64,000 nt of DNA, taken from assembly GCF_019278525.1 (NCBI RefSeq), contig NZ_CP058986.1:3239001-3303000 (forward strand), given 5' to 3'. How positions within the stretch are numbered: the stretch's first letter is position 1; the number at the start of each line of letters is the position of its first letter. The translations under genes were made by a program, and so were the position numbers. The notes below the pieces were generated by a model, which was not told the origin of the DNA, did not search any database, and saw only the letters and a program-made list of their open reading frames with translations. Shown here piece after piece: positions 23,396 through 30,620 of this stretch. Source of the stretch: Polaribacter sp. HaHaR_3_91. Its GTDB lineage: Bacteria > Bacteroidota > Bacteroidia > Flavobacteriales > Flavobacteriaceae.

Positions 23396-26300
23396 CTATT
23401 TCCTAATAATTCTAACATTCATCTCTTCTACTTTTTTATCAGATAAAATTGAAGGTGCATTAAACAATAAATCTTCTGATGAACCTGTTTTAGGGAAAGC
23501 CATTACCTCTCTAATAGAAGCTTTCTTTTCTAAAATCATCATTAAACGATCTACTCCCCAAGCAATTCCTCCGTGAGGAGGTGCTCCATACTGAAAAGCT
23601 TTGTACATCGTGCCAACACTTTTCATCATTTCTTCTTTATTGTAACCCATATTTTTATAGGTTGCTTCTAAAATTTCTGCTTTGTGAGCACGAACAGAAC
23701 CTCCACCAATCTCGTAACCGTTTAAGATTAAATCGTATTGTTGCGCTATAATGGTTCCTATTTCTTCTCCTTCTCCAGTCATGTGCTTTTCTAAGTCATA
23801 GATTGCTGGCATAGAAAAAGGATTGTGTGTAAATGTCCATCTTCCTTCATCTGTTTTTTCAAACATTGGAAAATCTACAACCCAAGCTGGTCTTAATTCT
23901 TTCGGGTTTATCAACTTTAAAATACGTCCCATTTCTTGACGAACAGCATCTAACGCTTTGTTAGCAGTTGCATAATCTGCTGCTGAGAAAAATACAATAT
24001 CACCAACTTGTGCATCTGTAGCTTTAATAATATTGGCTGCAATTTCTTCTCCTAAAAACTTAATAATTGGCGATTGTAAATCATTTTCATTTACAATAAT
24101 ATAAGCCAAACCACCTAAACCATTTTGTTGTGCAATGGCCGTTAAATTTTCTATTTGTCCTTTAGACATACGTTTGTTTCCTTGCTCTGCTACAGAAACT
24201 TTAATACATTTTACAATTCCGCCGTCTTCAATTGGTTTGCTAAAAACTTGGAATGTGGTATCTTTTACAATATCCGTAATGTCTTGCATTTGTAAGCCAT
24301 AACGTAAATCTGGTCTATCACAACCATATTTATCCATCGCGTTTTTATACGTAATTACTTCAAACGGACGTAAAGTCCATTTTTTACCGTAGATTTTCTT
24401 CACAATTTCATTAAACATTTTGGTGTTTAAATCGATTATTTGCTGCATACTTGCGTACGCAATTTCTATATCTAATTGTGTAAATTCTGGTTGTCTATCT
24501 CCACGAGAATCTTCATCTCTAAAACAACGTGCTATTTGAAAATATTTTTCAAAACCACCTACCATCAACATTTGCTTAAATTGTTGTGGCGCTTGTGGTA
24601 ACGTATAAAAAGAACCTGCTTGTTTTCTTGTTGGCACAATAAATTCTCTTGCTCCTTCGTCTGTACCTGCAGTTAAAATAGGCGTTTCAATTTCTAAAAA
24701 CTCTTCTTCATCTAAGATATCACGCATTAGCTTGATTACTCTATGACGGTTTACAATTGCTTTACGAACCTCATCGTTTCTATGATCTAAAAACTTATAT
24801 TGAAAACGAACATTCTCGTTCGATTTCATTGCTCTTTTTATTTCAAAAGGAAGCGTTTTAGATAAGTTTAAAATATCTAAAGCAGACGTTTCTAATTCTA
24901 ACTTACCGGTTCTTAAACCTGCATTATAATCATCTTCTTTACGCTGCACCACAATTCCGGTTACAGAAATAACAGATTCTGATTTTAATTTTACAAGCTC
25001 ATCTAAATTAGGAAATGTTTCTCTACTTAAACGTACTTGAAAAACTTGATTGCTAGAATCGCGTAAATCAATAAAAATTAATTCACCATGATCTCTAACA
25101 CTAGAAACCCAACCCGATAAAGTAACCTCATCATTAATTGAATCTTCTGATATTTGAGAAATTTTATGTGTTCTGTATTCCTCTTTTATAATAATAGGAA
25201 CTTGAGGTAACGTTTCTTCTTCTATTTTTGCCTTTGGCTGGTCACTAGTTGCTTTTAACTCATCAGCTACAGCTGCACTCTTTGTCGTTTTAGCATCCGC
25301 AGAACAAGCATTTAATATTTCTTGACGAATTACTTTCCCTGAAGCGCCTTTACCAATAATACCAATAACTTTACCAACAAGAATACCTGCTTTCCCTTGG
25401 TTTCCTGCTTTAATATCGTTTGCAGTTGCTTCATTTTCTGAAACTACTTTTGCAACGGCAGCTTTAATTTTATCTTCAGAAATGGTATTGTCTTCAAAGT
25501 ACTTTTTATAATCGAAAGTTCTATCTTTTAAATAAGATGTAATTCCGTTTTGCACTAAAACAGACGTTATTTTATCTTCTTTAAATAATTGAAAAATTTC
25601 AATTAACTGATCCACACTATGAATATTCTTATACTCATCTGCTCCAATATTATTTACCAATGTTTTGGCAACAAAAGAAGCGTCATTTATTTTATTATTG
25701 ATCGCAACAAAAACTTCTGAACGTAAAGAATCTGCTGTAAAAAACTTAGCATCTTGTGGTAAAACGCCACCTTTTATCAAAATAGATTCTACTGCAAAAG
25801 GCAAAGAACTAATATCAACATGTATACTATCTACAACTTTTTTGATGTTTACAAAAGGTAAATCTGGTTCAGAAATAAAACGATAATCTGCTTCAAATTC
25901 CTTTTTACGCATTGTTTTGGTTTGCTTTAAATCTGCATCCCATAAAACAGTTGTTTGGTCTGGTCTAAATGCTTTATTTTCTACATAATAGCTTAATTGC
26001 TTTTCAATTTCTTCCTTTAAAGCATCTACCATAAACTTAAAAGAATTTAAGTTTTTGATTTCTGTTCTTGGGTTTAAATCGTAGGTATGTTTTTTACGAA
26101 GCGATACAGAAACATCCGATTTAAACTCACCTTTTTCTAGATTTGCTTCAGATATTTTTAAATTCTGAACAATTCTTTGAATGTATTGTGCATATGTAGA
26201 TGCATCTTCTATATGACGAATACAAGGATCTGTTACAATCTCGATTAACGGAACACCTGCTTTGTTAAAATCGACTAAAGAAATTTTCTTTTCGTGCATC

Positions 26301-26731
26301 AATTTTGCAGCATCTTCCTCAATATGAACCTGCGTTAAACTTACTGTAAATTGCGAACCATCATTTCTATAACAAGAAACTTGTCCGTCTGGAATTACAG
26401 GATTGTGAAACTGTGTAATTTGTATGTTCTTTGGGTTATCTGGGTATTCGTAATGTTTACGATCCCACGAGATAATCTCGTTTGAAAAAGATGAATTAAC
26501 AGCTTTACCGAAGTAAATAGCCTTTGTAATTGCTTCTTTATTAATAGAAGGTAAAACGCCCATTTGTCCGGTACAAACCGAACATATATTCTGATTTGGT
26601 TGTTCTATTTCTTGATTTGCACAAGAACAGAATAACTTTGTTTTTGTATTTAATCGAACGTGAGTTTCAATACCGATTACTAACTCTAAGTCGTGCTTTT
26701 TAATAAGCTCATTTAATTGTTCCAGTTCCAT
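23396..26731 (-). CDS. gatB-aspS: Fusion of GatB (tRNA amidotransferase subunit B) and aspartyl-tRNA synthetase
   Basis: The single 1111-residue frame has no internal stop. Residues 1-~475 are GatB: EIHVQL-like GIETHVRLN, zinc Cys35, Cys37, Cys50, Cys53, DFNKAGVPLIEIVTDP, and the YqeY-like tail ending KVIRQEILNA. A ~40-residue Ala/Lys/Glu linker (~478-517) follows. Residues ~519-1111 are a bacterial AspRS with OB-fold (SGWVSSVRDHGELIFIDLRD), class II motif 2 (FRDEDSRGDRQPEFTQLDIE) and motif 3 (GIAWGVDRLMM). His548 in RDHG corresponds to His31 of the non-discriminating Pseudomonas AspRS (Leu in E. coli). The enzyme probably charges Asp to tRNA(Asn) and hands it to the fused amidase. The start shares one base with the gatA stop. 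Confidence 0.95.
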   Translation of the reverse strand: MELEQLNELIKKHDLELVIGIETHVRLNTKTKLFCSCANQEIEQPNQNICSVCTGQMGVLPSINKEAITKAIYFGKAVNSSFSNEIISWDRKHYEYPDNPKNIQITQFHNPVIPDGQVSCYRNDGSQFTVSLTQVHIEEDAAKLMHEKKISLVDFNKAGVPLIEIVTDPCIRHIEDASTYAQYIQRIVQNLKISEANLEKGEFKSDVSVSLRKKHTYDLNPRTEIKNLNSFKFMVDALKEEIEKQLSYYVENKAFRPDQTTVLWDADLKQTKTMRKKEFEADYRFISEPDLPFVNIKKVVDSIHVDISSLPFAVESILIKGGVLPQDAKFFTADSLRSEVFVAINNKINDASFVAKTLVNNIGADEYKNIHSVDQLIEIFQLFKEDKITSVLVQNGITSYLKDRTFDYKKYFEDNTISEDKIKAAVAKVVSENEATANDIKAGNQGKAGILVGKVIGIIGKGASGKVIRQEILNACSADAKTTKSAAVADELKATSDQPKAKIEEETLPQVPIIIKEEYRTHKISQISEDSINDEVTLSGWVSSVRDHGELIFIDLRDSSNQVFQVRLSRETFPNLDELVKLKSESVISVTGIVVQRKEDDYNAGLRTGKLELETSALDILNLSKTLPFEIKRAMKSNENVRFQYKFLDHRNDEVRKAIVNRHRVIKLMRDILDEEEFLEIETPILTAGTDEGAREFIVPTRKQAGSFYTLPQAPQQFKQMLMVGGFEKYFQIARCFRDEDSRGDRQPEFTQLDIEIAYASMQQIIDLNTKMFNEIVKKIYGKKWTLRPFEVITYKNAMDKYGCDRPDLRYGLQMQDITDIVKDTTFQVFSKPIEDGGIVKCIKVSVAEQGNKRMSKGQIENLTAIAQQNGLGGLAYIIVNENDLQSPIIKFLGEEIAANIIKATDAQVGDIVFFSAADYATANKALDAVRQEMGRILKLINPKELRPAWVVDFPMFEKTDEGRWTFTHNPFSMPAIYDLEKHMTGEGEEIGTIIAQQYDLILNGYEIGGGSVRAHKAEILEATYKNMGYNKEEMMKSVGTMYKAFQYGAPPHGGIAWGVDRLMMILEKKASIREVMAFPKTGSSEDLLFNAPSILSDKKVEEMNVRIIRK

Positions 26732-28131
26732 TATATCGTATCTTTTAAGAAGTTAGCAAACTTCAAAACAAGTTCGTCATTATTTTTTGCTGCCGTAATT
26801 TGTAATCCCGTTTCTGTTCCTTGTGGCACTGTTAATGTTGGTAATTGACCTAAACTAAAACCAACGGTATACGCATCCGATAAATACATCGCTAAAGGAT
26901 CGCTTAAACTATCTCCAATTTTTGGAGGAGAATTAGGCGTTACTGGTGATAAAATAATATCTACCTCTTTAAAATCTTTTTCAAAATTAGCTACAATTTG
27001 ATCTCTAACATTTAATCCTTTTAAATAGATTTCATCAGAAAAACCTTGCGATAACACTTGATTTCCACCAACTATTCTACGTTTAGATTCTTCAGAGAAA
27101 TTTTCCGATCGTGTTATAGAATACGTATCTTTTAAAGTATCGCCTTCTATTCTGTTTCCGTAATTGGTACCATCTAATCTAGAAAGATTCGATGCTGTTT
27201 CTGCCATTGCTAATGTATAGTATGTAGAAACTAAGGTATCAGATTCAAAGAAATCTAATTCTCTCACCTCAATTCCTTTGGCTTTTATTTTTTTGATGGC
27301 TGATAAAAAATCTGCTTTTACTTGCGCATCAATTGCATCATTTTCAATGAAATTTTTAAAATACCCAACAGTTTTAATTCCATCAGCATTTAAAATAGTT
27401 TCTTCGGATATTGCTTCTGATGGGTACGTAGTTAGATCTTTAATATCTTTACCACTCATCACGTTTAAAACAATTCTAATATCTTCGATAGATTTTGCAA
27501 TGGGCCCAACACAATCTGTAGACGACGCGTATGCCATTAATCCGAATCTAGAAATTCTTCCGTAGGTTGGTTTTAATCCGTATATTTTATTGTAACCTGC
27601 CGGTTGACGAACAGAACCTCCTGTGTCTCCACCAATTGAAAATACCGTAAAGTCTTTGGCTACATTTACTGCAGAACCTCCACTTGAACCTCCAGAAACC
27701 AACCCTGTATTAATCGCATTTTTAACAGCTCCGAAAATGGTATTTTCAGAAGAAGAACCATGACCAAAAGAATCACAATTTTCTTTTACTAAAGGAATGG
27801 CACCTGCATCAAATAATTTCTGAATAGCAGTTGCTGTATATGGTGATTTGTATTTTTTTAATAAATCTGAACTTGCCGTTGTTAAAGTTCCTTGTACCAT
27901 GTACACATCTTTAATTCCGAATGGAATTCCCTCTAACAAACCAATTTCTTGTCCGTCTGCAATTTTAGCATCTACTTTTGCAGCCAATTCTAACGCTAAA
28001 GTATCTAAAAGTGAATTGACGGTATTGTGGGTGTTCGATTTTAATAAATCTAATCTTTCTTGCACTAATTTTGTACACGAAATTTCTTTGTTCACCAATT
28101 GCTGATGAATTTTACGTATTTGCGATTCCAT
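26731..28131 (-). CDS. gatA: Asp/Glu-tRNA amidotransferase subunit A
   Basis: The 466-residue amidase-signature enzyme releases ammonia from glutamine or asparagine for transamidation. The Ser-cisSer-Lys triad is intact: Lys74 (FGIKDVY), Ser149 (SGGSSGGSA) and Ser173 (GGDTGGSVRQPA). The spacing of 75 and 24 residues equals that of S. aureus GatA (79/154/178). It lies 2 bp after gatC and overlaps gatB::aspS by one base, so the complex is made from one coupled transcript. Confidence 0.97.
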   Translation of the reverse strand: MESQIRKIHQQLVNKEISCTKLVQERLDLLKSNTHNTVNSLLDTLALELAAKVDAKIADGQEIGLLEGIPFGIKDVYMVQGTLTTASSDLLKKYKSPYTATAIQKLFDAGAIPLVKENCDSFGHGSSSENTIFGAVKNAINTGLVSGGSSGGSAVNVAKDFTVFSIGGDTGGSVRQPAGYNKIYGLKPTYGRISRFGLMAYASSTDCVGPIAKSIEDIRIVLNVMSGKDIKDLTTYPSEAISEETILNADGIKTVGYFKNFIENDAIDAQVKADFLSAIKKIKAKGIEVRELDFFESDTLVSTYYTLAMAETASNLSRLDGTNYGNRIEGDTLKDTYSITRSENFSEESKRRIVGGNQVLSQGFSDEIYLKGLNVRDQIVANFEKDFKEVDIILSPVTPNSPPKIGDSLSDPLAMYLSDAYTVGFSLGQLPTLTVPQGTETGLQITAAKNNDELVLKFANFLKDTI

Positions 28132-28133
28132 AA

Positions 28134-28400
28134 TTATTCTTCTATCACTTTAGAAACTACTAAAAATCCGTTTTTCTCTTTCGGGAAGTTTTCGATGATG
28201 ATTTGTTTTTCCGCTTGCGGACTATCAATAACAACATCTTCTCTTAAATCATCTAAAGTTACAGCATTGTTATGATTGGTATTAACGTTAGTATCTGATG
28301 TATTTGCATTTTTAATTACCTCAAATAATTGATTCACCGATTCCGATGGCTCTGCTCCTTTAATACTAGACAAAATGTCTACCGTCATTATTTTGCTCAT
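28134..28400 (-). CDS. gatC: GatC-like subunit, divergent N-terminus
   Basis: The 88-residue protein has the GatC belt signatures LREDVV (52-57) and ENFPKEKNGFLVVSKVIEE (70-88), which normally wrap around GatA and bridge to GatB. The N-terminal part is shorter than usual: the standard first helix with its I-A-x-L-A-R-L motif is not recognisable. Residues 31-45 are Asn-rich (7 Asn of 15, NANTSDTNVNTNHNN). A second Met at position 5 is an alternative start. It is the first gene of the gat operon, 2 bp before gatA, and follows the Asn-leader attenuator. Confidence 0.8.
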   Translation of the reverse strand: MSKIMTVDILSSIKGAEPSESVNQLFEVIKNANTSDTNVNTNHNNAVTLDDLREDVVIDSPQAEKQIIIENFPKEKNGFLVVSKVIEE

Positions 28401-28443
28401 TTCTTTATTTTTTAATTAAGATTCTGAAACCAGTTCAGAACAT

Positions 28444-28471
28444 GAAAAAAGCCTTCCGATTAGGAAGGCTT
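28444..28471 (-). terminator. gat operon attenuator terminator
   Basis: On the minus strand AAGCCTTCC (28463-28471), loop TAATC, GGAAGGCTT (28449-28457) and then a T-run. The 9-bp perfect stem and U-tract form an intrinsic terminator placed upstream of gatC, 44 bp before its ATG, rather than after a gene. Transcription must read through it to reach gatC. Confidence 0.88.
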
Positions 28472-28519
28472 TATGTATATATCTATAAACAACAACCTCC
28501 CTACCCTAACAATTAGGAT
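28461..28519 (-). promoter_or_regulatory. Asn-responsive attenuator: competing RNA segments
   Basis: Minus-strand RNA segment 2 UAGGGAGGUU (28494-28503) pairs over all 10 positions, with two G-U wobbles, with segment 3 AGCCUUCCUA (28461-28470), the 5' arm of the terminator. A further hairpin AUCCUAA-UUG-UUAGGGU at the end of the leader ORF can compete with segment 2. The leader stop codon (28506-28508) lies 2 nt before segment 2, so a ribosome finishing the leader would mask segment 2 and permit termination. A ribosome stalled at the early Asn codons would leave it free to form the antiterminator. Confidence 0.75.
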
Positions 28520-28553
28520 TATTGAAATTACGATTGTTATTATTATTTATCAT
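28506..28553 (-). CDS. Asn-rich leader peptide MINNNNNRNFNNPNC of the gat operon
   Basis: The 15-codon ORF has Asn at positions 3-7, 9, 11, 12 and 14: nine Asn codons, eight AAT and one AAC, with five in a row. It starts 18 nt downstream of a consensus -7 box and ends 2 nt before the antiterminator segment. The operon behind it encodes the GatCAB amidotransferase and AspRS, which together can produce Asn-tRNA(Asn). The Asn codons would therefore sense the product of the very enzymes encoded. Position, codon content and RNA folding agree; translation is not proven. Confidence 0.8.
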   Translation of the reverse strand: MINNNNNRNFNNPNC

Positions 28554-28570
28554 TGTAACGTTATTGATGT

Positions 28571-28578
28571 CAAATATA
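28571..28578 (-). promoter_or_regulatory. gat operon promoter, -7 element
   Basis: TATATTTG on the minus strand matches TAnnTTTG. A good TTG box is not visible 19-20 bp upstream. Transcription would begin about 28565, leaving a 5' region of roughly a dozen bases before the Asn leader ATG. Confidence 0.6.
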
Positions 28579-28691
28579 TAGAGAAAATGTCGTTTATAAT
28601 CTTCTTTTTTAAGATTTTATATAGCTGTTGCAGAATTTATAAAATATCGTTGTTTATTTATTGATATAACAAAATATCAAAGTTTATTTAC

Positions 28692-28724
28692 AAGAAACCT
28701 ACTAATTAAATAGCAGGTTCCTTA
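28692..28724 (-). terminator. Terminator after the hydrolase::GDPD gene
   Basis: The minus-strand RNA GGAACCUGCUA - UUUAAU - UAGUAGGUUUC makes an 11-bp stem including two G-U pairs, about 50 bp past the stop of the fusion gene. The downstream U-tract is weak. The rest of the 28554-28773 gap holds only the gat promoter. Confidence 0.5.
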
Positions 28725-28773
28725 TAAATTCAGCGGAAAAATTGGGGGATTTTACTATTTTTAATAAAAAAAC

Positions 28774-30537
28774 TTACTTTCTTAAAGGAATTGCAATATT
28801 TGGATAATCGGTAATAATTCCATCTACACCCATTTTTAGTAGGTTTACCATGTCCTCTTTTTTATTGACCGTCCAAGGAATTACTTTCATATTTTTATTT
28901 TGAATCGTTTTTACCTCATCTTTATTCAATAAAGCAAAATACGGACTGTAAATTTCTGGCACAAAACTTAACATCTTCATATTCGTTTCAAAATCATTTT
29001 GATACGTTAAAAACGCCAATATAAACTCAGGGTATTTCTTATGAATGTATTCTAAAATACGAGGATCAAAACTTTGAACCGTTATTTTATTTTTAGGAAT
29101 TTTGGCTTTTATCAATTCCGCTATAACAAGGTCAGAAAATTTAGCAACAGCAGGTTGAAATTCTCTTTTTTCGTCATCAGGCGTACTTTTTATTTCAATA
29201 TTATAACGAATCTCCTCATTTTTAGCTTGGGCAAAATCAATTACCTCAGACAACAATGGTTTGTAAGCTTTCTCTTTTTTCTGCTCTAAAAACTTAGGAT
29301 TTCCAATAGAACCAACATCATAACTTTTAATTTTCTTGTATTTATTTTTATACATATTAAAAACCAATGCGCTTTCTTTAGAAATCTTATTTCCTTTAGC
29401 ATCTAAAGTAACTTCTTCATTTAACCAAGGCTCATGAGAAACAACCACTTTGTTATCTTTACTAATTACAACATCTAATTCCAACGTATTTACACCTAAT
29501 TCTAATGCTTTTTCAAAAGCCTGAATTGTGTTTTCTGGTGACAAACCTCTCGCTCCACGATGACCCTGTAAATCAAACTCAAACTTTTGTTCTTTCTCTA
29601 AAATTACCTCATCAATAAAAGTTACTGTTTCGTTATAAACACCTTGCCAATCGTTAGATCTTAAATCGCATGCAATTACATGGTTTCCTGCTTCTGGAAA
29701 AGCAACTTTTGTTTTTTTATCCGCAGGAGTCCCTAAACCATCATACATTTTTAAAATTGCCCCAACAGAAACCACTTGATCTTGTTCTTCTTCATTCTTA
29801 TAATAATAACCAACAAATACAGGAACTTTAACTTTAGCAAAAGTTGCTGGCTTCATATTATCTAATAACATTTTTATTAAAGCCTCGTAACCGTTAACAT
29901 GATACGTAGTAGACCAATATTTAGCTTCTTCTTCAGGTCTTTTCTGCTTTGTAATTTCACTACCGTTCATTTTTATAAATCCGGCTTTTCCTTCTGGAGT
30001 TGTAATGGCTGCAAATGCAGGATTTTTAAGTCCGATAAACGGAGAATACATTACCAAACCTAAAATAGAAGTATCTTCCGAAGCTAGTTTTAAACTTAAA
30101 GTTCCACCAGTAGATGTACTTACCAAAACTACTTTCTTACCAATTATTTTACCGATGGACAAAGCTTCTTTTGCTGTTTCTATATAGTTTTCTGGAGTTA
30201 ACTTCTTAAAACTATCATCTCTTTGTATACCATGTTCTTTTAAACGAGACACATAAACATTTGCGTTGTATTTTTTAGAAAGCATACTTAATATAGGCTC
30301 TCCTTCCCTACCACTTGCTCCAAAACCATGCAAATAGACAAATGCAATATCAGATTGTTTATTTTTATAATTATCAGCCCAAATAATTCTAGCATCATTA
30401 TTGGGTTTGATGTTTTTATTACTATCCTCTTTCTTTTTTACAATACTTTCAATTGTCATAATCGTTTTTACTTCTTGACCTAAAACTGTAAAATTAAAGG
30501 CTATTAATAAAAGCGAAGTTAAAAATGTTTTTTGCAT
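28774..30537 (-). CDS. Exported alpha/beta-hydrolase fused to glycerophosphodiester phosphodiesterase
   Basis: The 587-residue secreted protein (signal peptide MQKTFLTSLLLIAFNFTVLG) has two enzyme domains. Residues ~50-312 form an alpha/beta hydrolase with oxyanion HGFGASG (70-76). Its nucleophile elbow reads STSTG (probable Ser142, the first Gly of GxSxG replaced by Ser), and catalytic His286 lies in GNHVIACD. Residues ~320-587 are a GDPD domain with GHRGARGLSPENT (His326, Arg327), LELDVVISKD and VSHEPWL, the metal and acid-base motifs of that family. One plausible joint role is to deacylate phospholipids and then split the glycerophosphodiester head group in the periplasm. It follows a TonB receptor gene but is separated from it by a terminator. 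Confidence 0.88.
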   Translation of the reverse strand: MQKTFLTSLLLIAFNFTVLGQEVKTIMTIESIVKKKEDSNKNIKPNNDARIIWADNYKNKQSDIAFVYLHGFGASGREGEPILSMLSKKYNANVYVSRLKEHGIQRDDSFKKLTPENYIETAKEALSIGKIIGKKVVLVSTSTGGTLSLKLASEDTSILGLVMYSPFIGLKNPAFAAITTPEGKAGFIKMNGSEITKQKRPEEEAKYWSTTYHVNGYEALIKMLLDNMKPATFAKVKVPVFVGYYYKNEEEQDQVVSVGAILKMYDGLGTPADKKTKVAFPEAGNHVIACDLRSNDWQGVYNETVTFIDEVILEKEQKFEFDLQGHRGARGLSPENTIQAFEKALELGVNTLELDVVISKDNKVVVSHEPWLNEEVTLDAKGNKISKESALVFNMYKNKYKKIKSYDVGSIGNPKFLEQKKEKAYKPLLSEVIDFAQAKNEEIRYNIEIKSTPDDEKREFQPAVAKFSDLVIAELIKAKIPKNKITVQSFDPRILEYIHKKYPEFILAFLTYQNDFETNMKMLSFVPEIYSPYFALLNKDEVKTIQNKNMKVIPWTVNKKEDMVNLLKMGVDGIITDYPNIAIPLRK

Positions 30538-30553
30538 AATAAATTGTGTTTAA

Positions 30554-30600
30554 AAAAAAGCTATCTAAAATGTTTGTTAAAATACATTTAGATAGCTTTT
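30554..30600 (-). terminator. Terminator after the TonB receptor gene
   Basis: AAAAAGCTATCTAAAATG and CATTTAGATAGCTTTT form a ~15-bp stem with A/T tracts on both sides, 20 bp past the receptor stop codon and before the hydrolase::GDPD start. It would limit cotranscription of the two genes. Confidence 0.8.
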
Positions 30601-30620
30601 CTAATGAATTATAAGCGTTC

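Noticed and set aside
28444..28578. T-box or riboswitch interpretation of the gatC leader
   Set aside because: The leader is under 130 nt, with no T-box bulge sequence or long conserved stem; the Asn-codon ORF followed by competing hairpins explains the region fully.
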